Positions 1 through 6,232 of a stretch of 8,963 nt of DNA are shown in pieces. The DNA lies in assembly GCA_900552985.1 (NCBI GenBank), contig USBP01000041.1, positions 1 to 8,963 of the forward strand. The letters run 5' to 3'. The position numbers and the translations under genes are program-made. Within the stretch, counting starts at the first letter, position 1, and each line of letters opens with the position of its first letter. Under the pieces are notes generated by a model. It made no database searches and was not told the origin of the DNA. It was given only the letters and a program-made list of their open reading frames with translations. Source of the stretch: an uncultured Oscillospiraceae bacterium. GTDB lineage: Bacteria > Bacillota > Clostridia > Oscillospirales > Acutalibacteraceae.

Positions 1-174
1 GAAAACGGGTGTCTTCCAACGGACAGCAGCAAGCATAATATGGGCATCGGCCTATCTGTATGCGCTGCGATTATCAAGGCGCACGACGGGGAGCTCCAGG
101 TGGAGAGCAGCGTAAATCAGGGTACAACGATCCGTTTTTCACTGGAGACGGAGGATACGGAAAATGAGCAATAA
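1..174 (+). CDS. Sensor histidine kinase, KdpD-like, C-terminal end (partial)
   Basis: Only the last 57 residues are visible; the gene begins upstream of the window. They form the end of a HATPase_c ATP-binding domain. The G2-box glycines appear in MGIGLSV (residues 14-20 of the fragment), followed by the helix and strand typical of this fold, CAAIIKAHDGELQVES, and the terminal GTTIRFSLE strand. The stop (172-174) lies inside the response regulator gene, giving an 11-base overlap that implies translational coupling. Such kinases autophosphorylate on a histidine and pass the phosphate to the partner regulator. The KdpD assignment rests on the KdpE-like partner and the potassium transporter genes downstream; the sensory part cannot be seen. 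Assignment as a histidine kinase is firm, KdpD subtype is likely. Confidence 0.85.
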   Translation, partial: ENGCLPTDSSKHNMGIGLSVCAAIIKAHDGELQVESSVNQGTTIRFSLETEDTENEQ

Positions 175-871
175 TAAATACAAAATTCTGATCATTGAGG
201 ATGAGGCGAATATTCGCAGCTTTGTCAAAATGATATTGGATACGAATGGCTATCAGGTTTTGACGGCGGAAACATGCGCCCAGGGAAACGCCATGTTCTT
301 ATCCCATACCCCGGATCTGGTGATCCTGGATTTAGGGCTGCCGGATCAGGATGGGCAGGAATTCATCAAGGCAGTTCGCACGGATTCCATCGTACCTATC
401 ATCGTTTTGTCGGCGCGGACTGCGGAGCAGGATAAAATTGCCGCTCTGGATCTGGGTGCAAATGATTATATCGCAAAGCCGTTTGGCACGGGGGAGCTGA
501 TGGCGCGCGTGCGTGCGGCGCTGCGCAACAGCCGGCACAGCGCGGCATCCGGCGCGCTCCCGGGGGGCACGTTTACGGCTGGGGGTCTCGTCATTGATTA
601 TGACCGCAGGCAGGTTTGCATCGACGGCCGGGAGGTGAAGCTGACACAGACGGAATACAATATTGTCGCCCTGCTTTCTGAGCATGCCGGCAAAGTGCTG
701 ACCTATGCCGCGATTGCCCGTGTGATTTGGGGCGGTCCGGATCCCGGCAGCACCAAAAAGCTGCAGGTCAACATGGCGAATATCCGCAAAAAGTTTGGCA
801 GCCGGCCAGGGGAGAATCCCTATATCCTCAACGAGCTCGGCGTGGGCTACCGTATGATTGACGGCGAGTGA
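164..871 (+). CDS. kdpE: KdpE-like OmpR-family response regulator
   Basis: A 235-residue transcription regulator with the usual two-domain layout. The receiver domain (about 7-120) has the acidic pair E12-D13, phospho-acceptor D56 in VILDLGLP, the switch serine S83 and the conserved lysine K105 in AKPF. The C-terminal winged helix (about 135-233) has the OmpR/PhoB pattern LTQTEYNIVALL, then a recognition helix and the final wing ending in GVGYRM. This C-terminal pattern (GKVLT, then VNMANIRKKF, then GVGYR) matches KdpE best. The start ATG has GGAGG at 150-154, nine bases upstream, and overlaps the kinase gene. In known systems KdpD/KdpE activates potassium uptake genes at low K+ or high osmolarity. 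Here the adjacent target would be ktrB-ktrA, which is an inference from position; no operator was identified. Confidence 0.9.
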   Translation: MSNNKYKILIIEDEANIRSFVKMILDTNGYQVLTAETCAQGNAMFLSHTPDLVILDLGLPDQDGQEFIKAVRTDSIVPIIVLSARTAEQDKIAALDLGANDYIAKPFGTGELMARVRAALRNSRHSAASGALPGGTFTAGGLVIDYDRRQVCIDGREVKLTQTEYNIVALLSEHAGKVLTYAAIARVIWGGPDPGSTKKLQVNMANIRKKFGSRPGENPYILNELGVGYRMIDGE

Positions 872-916
872 GCAAGGGCTGGGTGTTTGAGATTTGGTAA
901 GAAGCGAGGCTATGCT

Positions 917-2215
917 ATGATTCAGCTGATTAAACGGCAATCCCCGGGGCGCATTATCGCACTGGGCTTTGCGCTAGTCATCCTGCTGGGCTCCGTGCTT
1001 CTGATGCTGCCGTGCAGCATTCAGGATGGCGTAACCGTGCGGTATATTGACGCATTGTATACCTCCACCAGCGCTGTCTGTGTAACGGGGCTGATCGCCA
1101 TTGACGCAGGGGATACCTTTACGCCGCTTGGGCAGTTTTTTCTGGGTTCCTTAATCCAGATCGGAGGGCTCGGGGTAACGGCTGTAGGCGCGGGCATCAT
1201 CCTGGCGATGGGGAAACGAGTGAATCTGAAGGGGAGAAACCTGATCCGCGAGGCCATGAACCTGGATTCCGGCAAGGGGATGGTCCGGTTTGTCAAAAGC
1301 ATTTTTCTGACGACGCTGGTGTTCGAGCTTTCAGGCGCTGTTTTGAGCTTTACAGTGTTTATCCAGGATTATCCGCCGCTCAGGGCCGCAGGGATCAGTC
1401 TGTTCCACTCTGTGGCCGCATTTAACAATTCAGGCTTCGATATTTTAGGCAATCTTCAAAATATGATCCCTTATCGGGATAACGTGATGCTGAATCTGGT
1501 CACCTGCGGGCTGATCTTTTTTGGGGGAATCGGTTTCCTGGTGATTCAGGAGATATTGAAAAAGCGGTTTTGTTGGAGAAAATTCTCCATGCACACGAAG
1601 GTAGTGCTCTCCGTCAGTGTAGTTTTAATCGCAGCGGGCGCCGTTTTGATCAAGCTGACCGAGGATGTGACATGGCTCGGCGCTTTCTTCCACAGCGTAT
1701 CCGCCAGAACAGCCGGCTTTTCCACCTATCCGCTCGGCACGTTTTCCACGCCCGGCCTGCTTGTGCTGACCGCTCTGATGTTTATTGGCGCTTCCCCCGG
1801 TTCGACCGGCGGAGGTATCAAAACAAGCACCTTTTTTGTGCTGCTGCAGGGCATCAAATCGGCCGCTACCAATGAGACGGAAAAGGGCTTTCATTATTCC
1901 ATCCCGTCGGATGCTTTCCGCAAGGCGGCGGTGATTACGCTGATTGCCCTGGGCGTCATCCTGACGGGGACCTATCTGATGGTGGTCATGGAGCCTGGTA
2001 TTTCGCTGATGGATGCGCTGTTTGAGGTTACCAGCGCCTTTGGCACGGTCGGGCTTTCCACGGGGATTACGCCGGGCCTTTCTGACGGCAGTAAGCTGCT
2101 GTCGGTTTTGATCATGTACATCGGGCGGCTTGGCCCGCTGACGATTGCCTCGCTCTGGCATTTTACCCAGGGGGAGCGGATTCGTTATCCAAACGGAAAT
2201 ATTGCAATTGGCTGA
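917..2215 (+). CDS. ktrB: Ktr/Trk potassium uptake channel subunit (TrkH/KtrB family)
   Basis: A 432-residue integral membrane protein of the superfamily of K+ transporters, which translocates K+ across the cytoplasmic membrane. Four membrane-pore-membrane repeats are visible, each with the filter glycine: TSAVCVTGL (G58), FHSVAAFNNSGF (G173), FHSVSARTAGF (G267) and VTSAFGTVGL (G379). The glycine-rich intramembrane gate loop PGSTGGGIKT lies at 294-303. Length fits KtrB (about 440-450) better than the longer proteobacterial TrkH. I chose ATG 917, preceded by GCGAGG at 904-909. A TTG at 887 would add ten residues (RFGKKRGYA after the start) that are not typical of the family N-terminus. The gene follows the regulator after 45 bases and is followed by its RCK partner, so the two probably form the complete KtrAB-type transporter. 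Trk versus Ktr naming is uncertain. Confidence 0.92.
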   Translation: MIQLIKRQSPGRIIALGFALVILLGSVLLMLPCSIQDGVTVRYIDALYTSTSAVCVTGLIAIDAGDTFTPLGQFFLGSLIQIGGLGVTAVGAGIILAMGKRVNLKGRNLIREAMNLDSGKGMVRFVKSIFLTTLVFELSGAVLSFTVFIQDYPPLRAAGISLFHSVAAFNNSGFDILGNLQNMIPYRDNVMLNLVTCGLIFFGGIGFLVIQEILKKRFCWRKFSMHTKVVLSVSVVLIAAGAVLIKLTEDVTWLGAFFHSVSARTAGFSTYPLGTFSTPGLLVLTALMFIGASPGSTGGGIKTSTFFVLLQGIKSAATNETEKGFHYSIPSDAFRKAAVITLIALGVILTGTYLMVVMEPGISLMDALFEVTSAFGTVGLSTGITPGLSDGSKLLSVLIMYIGRLGPLTIASLWHFTQGERIRYPNGNIAIG

Positions 2216-2220
2216 CAAGC

Positions 2221-2226
2221 AGGAGG
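2221..2226 (+). promoter_or_regulatory. Ribosome binding site of ktrA
   Basis: A perfect AGGAGG lies five bases before the ATG at 2232. It fixes the ktrA start there rather than at the in-frame ATG at 2145, which would overlap ktrB by 71 bases and add 29 residues unlike an RCK N-terminus. Confidence 0.85.
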
Positions 2227-2231
2227 TAGTT

Positions 2232-2912
2232 ATGTTTCATAAACCGAAGAAGGATAAAGCGATTTATGGCATTATAGGGTTGGGGCGGTTTGGCTACGCC
2301 CTGGCGATGGAGCTGGCGGATTCCGGCGCAGAGCTGCTTGTTTTGGACAAGAGCGAGGAGAAAATCCGCGAGTTCCGTGAGATCACAGAAAACGCAATGA
2401 TTGTGAGAAGCCTGGATAAAAAATCCCTGATGGAAACCGGCATTCAAAATTGCGATGTGGTGGTGGTATGCATTGGGGAGCAGATTGACACCTCAATCCT
2501 CACTACATTGAACCTGGTTGAGATTGGGATTCCTCTGGTCGTGGCCAAGGCAAACAGCAGCGAGCATGGCAAAATATTGGCCAAGCTCGGCGCGGAGGTG
2601 GTCTATCCGGAGCGCGATATGGCCATCCGCCTGGCGCACCGCCTGGAGACCTCTAAAATGCTGGATTTTATCCAGCTGAGCGAGCGGGTCAACATCTCCA
2701 AATTGATGATACCGGAAAAGATAGTGGGTAAAACGATTTTAGAGGTGAATCTGCGCGGGCAGTTCGGGCTGAATATCATCGCCATTGAAAACAATGGGGA
2801 GGTCATTGAGAGCATTCACCCCGACTATGTATTTCGCAAGGGGGATATCATGTTTGTCTCCGGCAGCAAGGCCGGGTTGAATCATTTATCGGAATGGGCG
2901 GAAACAGTTTGA
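2232..2912 (+). CDS. ktrA: Potassium uptake regulatory subunit, RCK/TrkA family
   Basis: A 226-residue cytosolic protein that assembles as a ring on the KtrB channel and gates it in response to nucleotides. The N-terminal RCK_N Rossmann fold (about 10-135) has the dinucleotide motif G16-L-G18-R-F-G21 and the acidic residue D39 at the end of the second strand, which in this family contacts the ribose of NAD(H) or ATP. The C-terminal RCK_C/TrkA_C domain (about 145-224) includes KIVGKTILEVNLR and ends in KGDIMFVSGS. A single RCK unit of about 220 residues is the KtrA size; E. coli TrkA is a tandem duplication about twice as long. It starts 16 bases after the ktrB stop, and its own stop is shared with the next start codon. 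Confidence 0.92.
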   Translation: MFHKPKKDKAIYGIIGLGRFGYALAMELADSGAELLVLDKSEEKIREFREITENAMIVRSLDKKSLMETGIQNCDVVVVCIGEQIDTSILTTLNLVEIGIPLVVAKANSSEHGKILAKLGAEVVYPERDMAIRLAHRLETSKMLDFIQLSERVNISKLMIPEKIVGKTILEVNLRGQFGLNIIAIENNGEVIESIHPDYVFRKGDIMFVSGSKAGLNHLSEWAETV

Positions 2913-3748
2913 TGCAAAAGGGACGTCTGATCAAAACAGGGATCAAGCAAAATATCGTGCGGCTGTTTCAGGGCGTCGTGGTCGGCTTTGGGGCGATCAT
3001 GCCGGGGATCAGCGGCGGTACGCTGTGCGTGGCGTTTGGGATGTACCGCCCGCTGCTCGAGCTTTTGTCGCATCCGTTCAAAGCCATCCGTGCGCATTGG
3101 TTGAAGCTGTGCGTATTTCTGCTCGGGATAGGGGTCGGCTTTATCGGCCTGTCGGGGCTGGCCGGATGGCTGATGGAGCAAAACAGCCGGGCCGTCACCT
3201 GTGTGTTTATCGGCTTTATCCTTGGCACGATGCCGGAATTGTGGCACAACGCGGGGAAAAAGGGGCGAAGGGGCTGCTCCTATCTGGCGATGTGTATTGG
3301 CTTTGCCGCAATGTTAGGGGTGCTGCTGGCGCTCAGGCGAACATCTTCCGTCCAGATTGCGCCGGATCTATGGGGGTTCCTGTTCTGCGGGGTCATGTGG
3401 GGGATCAGCTTTGTAGTGCCCGGGCTGAGTTCATCCACCATTCTGTTGTTTTTTGGGCTGTATCAGCCGATGCTGGAGGGGATCTCCCGGCTGTCGCTTC
3501 CGGTTTGTATCCCATTGGCAGTGGGCGCCTGCCTGCTGCTGCTTCCCAAAGCGGTTGACGCCGCATACCAAAAATGGTATTCCGGAATATCGCACGCCAT
3601 CCTCGGGATTGTGGCGGCGAGCACGGTGATGATTGTGCCATTTGGCCAGACCACTCCGCCGGAGTTGGCGCTTGAGATTGCCTGTGTGGCCGCTGGCGCC
3701 GTAGTTTCCTATGCCGCAGGCCGGGCCTGCGCGCGTTTGGAGCAATAA
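2912..3748 (+). CDS. DUF368 membrane protein, probable undecaprenyl-phosphate translocase (PopT family)
   Basis: A 278-residue, strongly hydrophobic protein of the DUF368 family. Two inverted-repeat-like signature segments are visible: GFGAIMPGISGGT (25-37), followed by FGMYRPLLEL, and FVVPGLSSST (167-176), followed by FGLYQPML. Several hydrophobic spans lie between and after them, for example about 66-87, 95-107, 123-141, 154-170 and a C-terminal pair. Published work on DUF368 proteins in Gram-positive bacteria and Vibrio assigns them a role in returning undecaprenyl phosphate across the membrane for wall synthesis; applying that here is by family. The chosen ATG overlaps the ktrA stop (TGATG at 2910-2914), so translation is probably coupled; an ATG at 2894 would add six residues. 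The terminator at 3789-3833 follows. Its placement after a potassium transporter is unexpected. Confidence 0.85.
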   Translation: MQKGRLIKTGIKQNIVRLFQGVVVGFGAIMPGISGGTLCVAFGMYRPLLELLSHPFKAIRAHWLKLCVFLLGIGVGFIGLSGLAGWLMEQNSRAVTCVFIGFILGTMPELWHNAGKKGRRGCSYLAMCIGFAAMLGVLLALRRTSSVQIAPDLWGFLFCGVMWGISFVVPGLSSSTILLFFGLYQPMLEGISRLSLPVCIPLAVGACLLLLPKAVDAAYQKWYSGISHAILGIVAASTVMIVPFGQTTPPELALEIACVAAGAVVSYAAGRACARLEQ

Positions 3749-3788
3749 AAAGGGAGGCCTGAATTGCGGGTGCGGATTATGGCGCTGA

Positions 3789-3833
3789 AAAAGGAGCAGA
3801 GAAAGGGGCGGCCCCTCCTTCTCTGCTCCTTTT
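3789..3833. terminator. Strong bidirectional intrinsic terminator
   Basis: A 15-base perfect inverted repeat (AAAAGGAGCAGAGAA at 3789-3803, complement at 3819-3833) encloses a further GGGG/CCCC pairing (3805-3808 with 3812-3815). The arms end in a T-run on both strands: TTTTGTTTT from 3830 on the plus strand, and TTTTT (complement of 3788-3792) on the minus strand. It lies 40 bases after the DUF368 stop and is the only strong hairpin between the two convergent operons, so it probably ends both. Confidence 0.9.
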
Positions 3834-3872
3834 GTTTTCCTTCGTTGTTGGATGTTTCTTCGGGCAGGGCCG

Positions 3873-3986
3873 TTAATGCGGCACATTTGCCCGCACCAGC
3901 TCGATGAGCTCCTCTGCGAACACAAGCTCCACATCCTCATGGAGGAAGTTCCCATTTGCACAAAACGAGCGATCAAAACTCCTATT
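3873..3986 (-). pseudogene. Orphan coding-like C-terminal fragment, unrecognised
   Basis: A 37-codon open stretch on the minus strand, ending in TAA (3873-3875) and bounded upstream by an in-frame TGA (3987-3989). It contains no ATG. Its last 23 residues, HEDVELVFAEELIELV followed by RANVPH, form an amphipathic, acidic helix-like sequence with codons similar to the flanking genes, and look like a true protein C-terminus. I do not recognise the family. It could be a remnant of a gene that once lay between the peptidase gene and the terminator, or the displaced tail of the peptidase. A GTG at about 3932 could start a very small protein, but no convincing ribosome site precedes it. The rest of 3834-4000 shows nothing identifiable. 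Confidence 0.35.
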
Positions 3987-4000
3987 TCAGTTTTGCGGAG

Positions 4001-4687
4001 TTAAGGGCGTAGCTGAGTATGAGTCGGGTGTTTTTTGAGCCGTTTGCCACCCGCAAATTCATAATAGGGCCTGGAGCCGATCACTCTGATATTGTGCTCG
4101 TGGACCAGAATGGTATTCTCCTCGGGCAAGGCGATAATCGGCCCCTGCTTCGAGAGGGCGAGCAGATGCTCTGTACTGCGCTGGTGCGCTTGCTGCGCGC
4201 GGTTGGTGTAATGGCACAGAAGGGAAGCGCCGTTTAAAACATCAAAACCCGACGTATCCGTTAAACGAATATCGTTTTCGTCGTCACATGCGCAGCTGTC
4301 AATTGTTGCGCCAAAGATGATTGCGCCCGCGCTGCCGCCGAAGACAACGCCGTCGTGACGAATATAATTGTCAATTTTTTTAAAGCAGCCGCTTGCTTTC
4401 AGCCCAGATAGCAGCCGGTAGGTGTTTCCGCCGCCGAAAAAAAGCGCGCAATAATCCGCGAAATCCTTTTGATACAGCTCTTCCATGGAAGAGACCATGT
4501 CGATCCCGGCAAGTCGGAATTGCTTAAATTCCTCTGTAATCCATGCAAGGCAGCTCGGAAACCGCTTCGGCTCCATAGCGAGCGGGATATATAGCAAGGG
4601 CTTTGCATGGTCAATGCTTTCGCTGAAGAGCTGATATGTTGGGGCAATCTAGGCCCTATCTCCACCGCCGTTCAAAAAAATTGTCAT
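4001..4687 (-). pseudogene. Peptidase E-like (family S51) serine peptidase with in-frame TAG at codon 13
   Basis: Read from ATG 4687, this is a 228-codon frame, the normal size for dipeptidase E-type enzymes (about 229 residues), which cleave Asp-X dipeptides in the cytoplasm. The N-terminus MTIFLNGGGDRA is followed by TAG (4649-4651), after which the same frame continues with IAPTYQLF and the rest of the family pattern. The nucleophile motif GGSAGA (Ser at residue 119) and CHYT (His 159) are present, close to S120 and H157 of E. coli PepE; D135/D136 lie where the acid is expected. The only late alternative start, TTG at 4597, would remove the first strand and glycine loop. The ATG is six bases after the rsuA stop, with GGAGG upstream, so the gene belongs to that operon. 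A single C-to-T change (CAG to TAG) explains the stop; sequencing error is possible. The last 14 residues (KRLKKHPTHTQLRP) are unusually basic and may be altered. Confidence 0.8.
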
Positions 4688-4693
4688 CTCGAC

Positions 4694-5431
4694 CTATGCC
4701 TCCTCCCTCTTCTCCCCTCGTGTGATGCGCGCAAGCTCCTGCGCCGTGATTTGCCGGCACCCGCCCGGGCCGAGCGTTTCATCAAGCGGGAGATTGCCCA
4801 TTTTAATGCGGCGCAGGGCCGTGACCTCGTTGCCAAGGGCGGCGAACATCCGCCTGATCTGGTGGTATTTTCCCTCTCGGAGCACCACCTCTGCCAGCGG
4901 CGTTTCGCCGCCCTCCAATATCCGCAGCCCGGCCTCCATGCAGCGAGTGCCATCCGCCAGAACCACACCGGAGCGGAACGCCTCTGCAAGCGTTTCATCC
5001 GCCGGGCGGGCCAGCCGCGCAAGGTAGGTTTTGGGGATATGCTTTTTGGGCGAGAGGATGCGGTGGGCAAAATCGCCGTCGTTGGTGATTAATACAAAAC
5101 CGGTGGTGTCCTTATCCAGCCGACCCGCGGGGAACAGCCCGCTCCGGCGAAGCTCTGCGGGAACAAGATCAACCACTGTTTTTTGCTTTGGATCCCGGCT
5201 GGCCGAGACAATCCCCTCCGGCTTATCCAGCATGAGATAAAGATATTTGGAAATGAGAAGAGGCTGGCCGGAAACCGTGACCCGATCCGCTTCCGGGTCG
5301 GCTTTTTGCGCGGCATCCCGCACGGGGGCGCCGTTGAGCACAACGGCGCCGCTTCTTATAAGCCTGCGCACATCGCTGCGCGAAAGCGCCCCCTGGGAGG
5401 CGATCAGCTTATCGATACGTTCCAGCGGCAT
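4694..5431 (-). CDS. rsuA: 16S rRNA pseudouridine(516) synthase, RsuA family
   Basis: A 245-residue enzyme that isomerises a uridine in 16S rRNA to pseudouridine. An N-terminal S4 RNA-binding domain (about 2-50) contains RIDKLIASQGALSRSDVRRL. The catalytic domain has the motif GRLDKDTTG at 103-111, with D106 as the catalytic aspartate, then KTYLA and the late motif EGKYHQIRRMFAALG. The closing KMGNLPLDETLGPGGCR segment matches the RsuA branch rather than RluB or RluE. The start ATG has AAGGAG five bases upstream; a longer frame reaching 5683 overlaps crcB and its extra residues do not look like a protein. It follows crcB by 62 bases and its TAG stop is six bases before the peptidase start. 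TAG serving as a normal stop here argues against TAG recoding in this genome. Confidence 0.88.
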   Translation of the reverse strand: MPLERIDKLIASQGALSRSDVRRLIRSGAVVLNGAPVRDAAQKADPEADRVTVSGQPLLISKYLYLMLDKPEGIVSASRDPKQKTVVDLVPAELRRSGLFPAGRLDKDTTGFVLITNDGDFAHRILSPKKHIPKTYLARLARPADETLAEAFRSGVVLADGTRCMEAGLRILEGGETPLAEVVLREGKYHQIRRMFAALGNEVTALRRIKMGNLPLDETLGPGGCRQITAQELARITRGEKREEA

Positions 5432-5436
5432 GGCGG

Positions 5437-5442
5437 CTCCTT
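5437..5442 (-). promoter_or_regulatory. Ribosome binding site of rsuA
   Basis: AAGGAG on the minus strand, five bases before the ATG at 5431. It selects this start over the upstream in-frame codons that would run into crcB. Confidence 0.8.
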
Positions 5443-5493
5443 TCTTAGGCGTGTGAAAAATGCGTATTGGTACGGGCAGGGGAGGAGCACGGG

Positions 5494-5874
5494 TTATTGA
5501 GCCGCCTGCTTTAAGAGCAGGCTTGCGGCGGCTTGGCCGGCACAAACCCCGCCCAGACATAGCAAAACGCTGAGCAATATGTAGAGCATGCCCAGAGCCT
5601 TGCTGCCGCTTTCCAGCAGGGAAACGGCCTCCAGCGAAAAGGTGGAAAATGTAGTAAAACCGCCGCAGACGCCCGTTTTCCAAAATAGAGATGGCAGTGC
5701 AGCTATTCTGCTGCGGGCCGCCGCGCCCGCGATAAATCCGATGGCAACCGCGCCGAGCAGATTGGTCAGCAGCGTCAGAAGCGGAAAATCCCCCCTCCAG
5801 GGCAGCAGACTGATCAGGTAGCGCAGGATAGCGCCCAGCGCGCCGCCCAATCCGACGGCAAGCAGCTTTTCCAT
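5494..5874 (-). CDS. crcB: Fluoride exporter, CrcB/FluC family
   Basis: A 126-residue membrane protein that works as a dual-topology homodimeric fluoride channel, lowering cytoplasmic fluoride. Family hallmarks are visible: GGALGAILRY (10-19) in the first helix, TNLLGAVAIGF (37-47) with the conserved N38, and the GVCGGFTTFSTFS segment (68-80) that lines the pore with its phenylalanine and serine/threonine residues. Four hydrophobic segments fit the usual topology. It starts 19 bases after the rel ACT-domain stop, with GGGGGAA upstream of the ATG. Many Gram-positive bacteria carry two adjacent crcB genes forming a heterodimer; only one is present here, so a homodimer is likely unless a second copy lies elsewhere. 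There is no room for a fluoride riboswitch directly in front of it. Confidence 0.93.
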   Translation of the reverse strand: MEKLLAVGLGGALGAILRYLISLLPWRGDFPLLTLLTNLLGAVAIGFIAGAAARSRIAALPSLFWKTGVCGGFTTFSTFSLEAVSLLESGSKALGMLYILLSVLLCLGGVCAGQAAASLLLKQAAQ

Positions 5875-5893
5875 TTTCGTTCCCCCACCAAAT

Positions 5894-6232
5894 TTATGAG
5901 CGGTCCACCTTTAAGACGCCGCTGATTTTTGACACCTTCGCCATCACGCTGCGCAGATGCTCCACGCCGTCGACCGTGATCGTCATGGTCAGCGTGCAGC
6001 GGCCGTCCTTTAATTCGCGCGTGTTCATGGAATGGATCATGACATGCATGTTGGCAAGTAGGCCGGAAACGTCCGCAAGCAACCCTACGCGATCCAGGCA
6101 GGTGATAAGCAGGGAGGATTTAAATTCCTCCTTCACATTTTTATCCCAATAAGCGGTGATCCACCGCTCCGGCTCGTTGCACAGGGCGATCACCTGCGGC
6201 ACGTTCGTGCAATCCCGCTTGTGGATAGACAC
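5894..6232 (-). pseudogene. Detached C-terminal ACT domain of Rel, in a different frame
   Basis: A 112-codon frame that continues the Rel protein after a frameshift. It begins VSIHKRDCTNV, the expected continuation of the conserved-cysteine region that ends the upstream frame. It then contains the ACT domain (about residues 37-112), with SLLITCLDRVGLLADVSGLL, NMHVMIHSMNTREL and the closing GVLKVDRS. In intact Rel proteins this domain binds branched-chain amino acids and helps set the balance of synthesis and hydrolysis. A GTG at 6232 could permit re-initiation, but no convincing ribosome site precedes it. It overlaps the 3' end of the upstream frame by 43 bases and is followed by crcB. Confidence 0.85.

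Noticed and set aside
3974..3995. Short hairpin as a terminator for the minus-strand operon
   Set aside because: The stem is seven AT-rich pairs and no T-run follows on the minus strand. The hairpin at 3789-3833 is far stronger.
4649..4651. TAG recoded as an amino acid (pyrrolysine or glutamine)
   Set aside because: rsuA, six bases upstream of the peptidase start, ends at TAG in the normal family position, so TAG works as a stop here. One case is not enough to argue for recoding.
4019..5092. Plus-strand frames at 4019-4237 and 4607-5092
   Set aside because: Both lie opposite the peptidase and rsuA genes and give no recognisable protein.
4694..5683. Extended rsuA start giving a 329-residue protein
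   Set aside because: The extra N-terminus overlaps crcB in another frame and has no domain, and a clear AAGGAG precedes ATG 5431.
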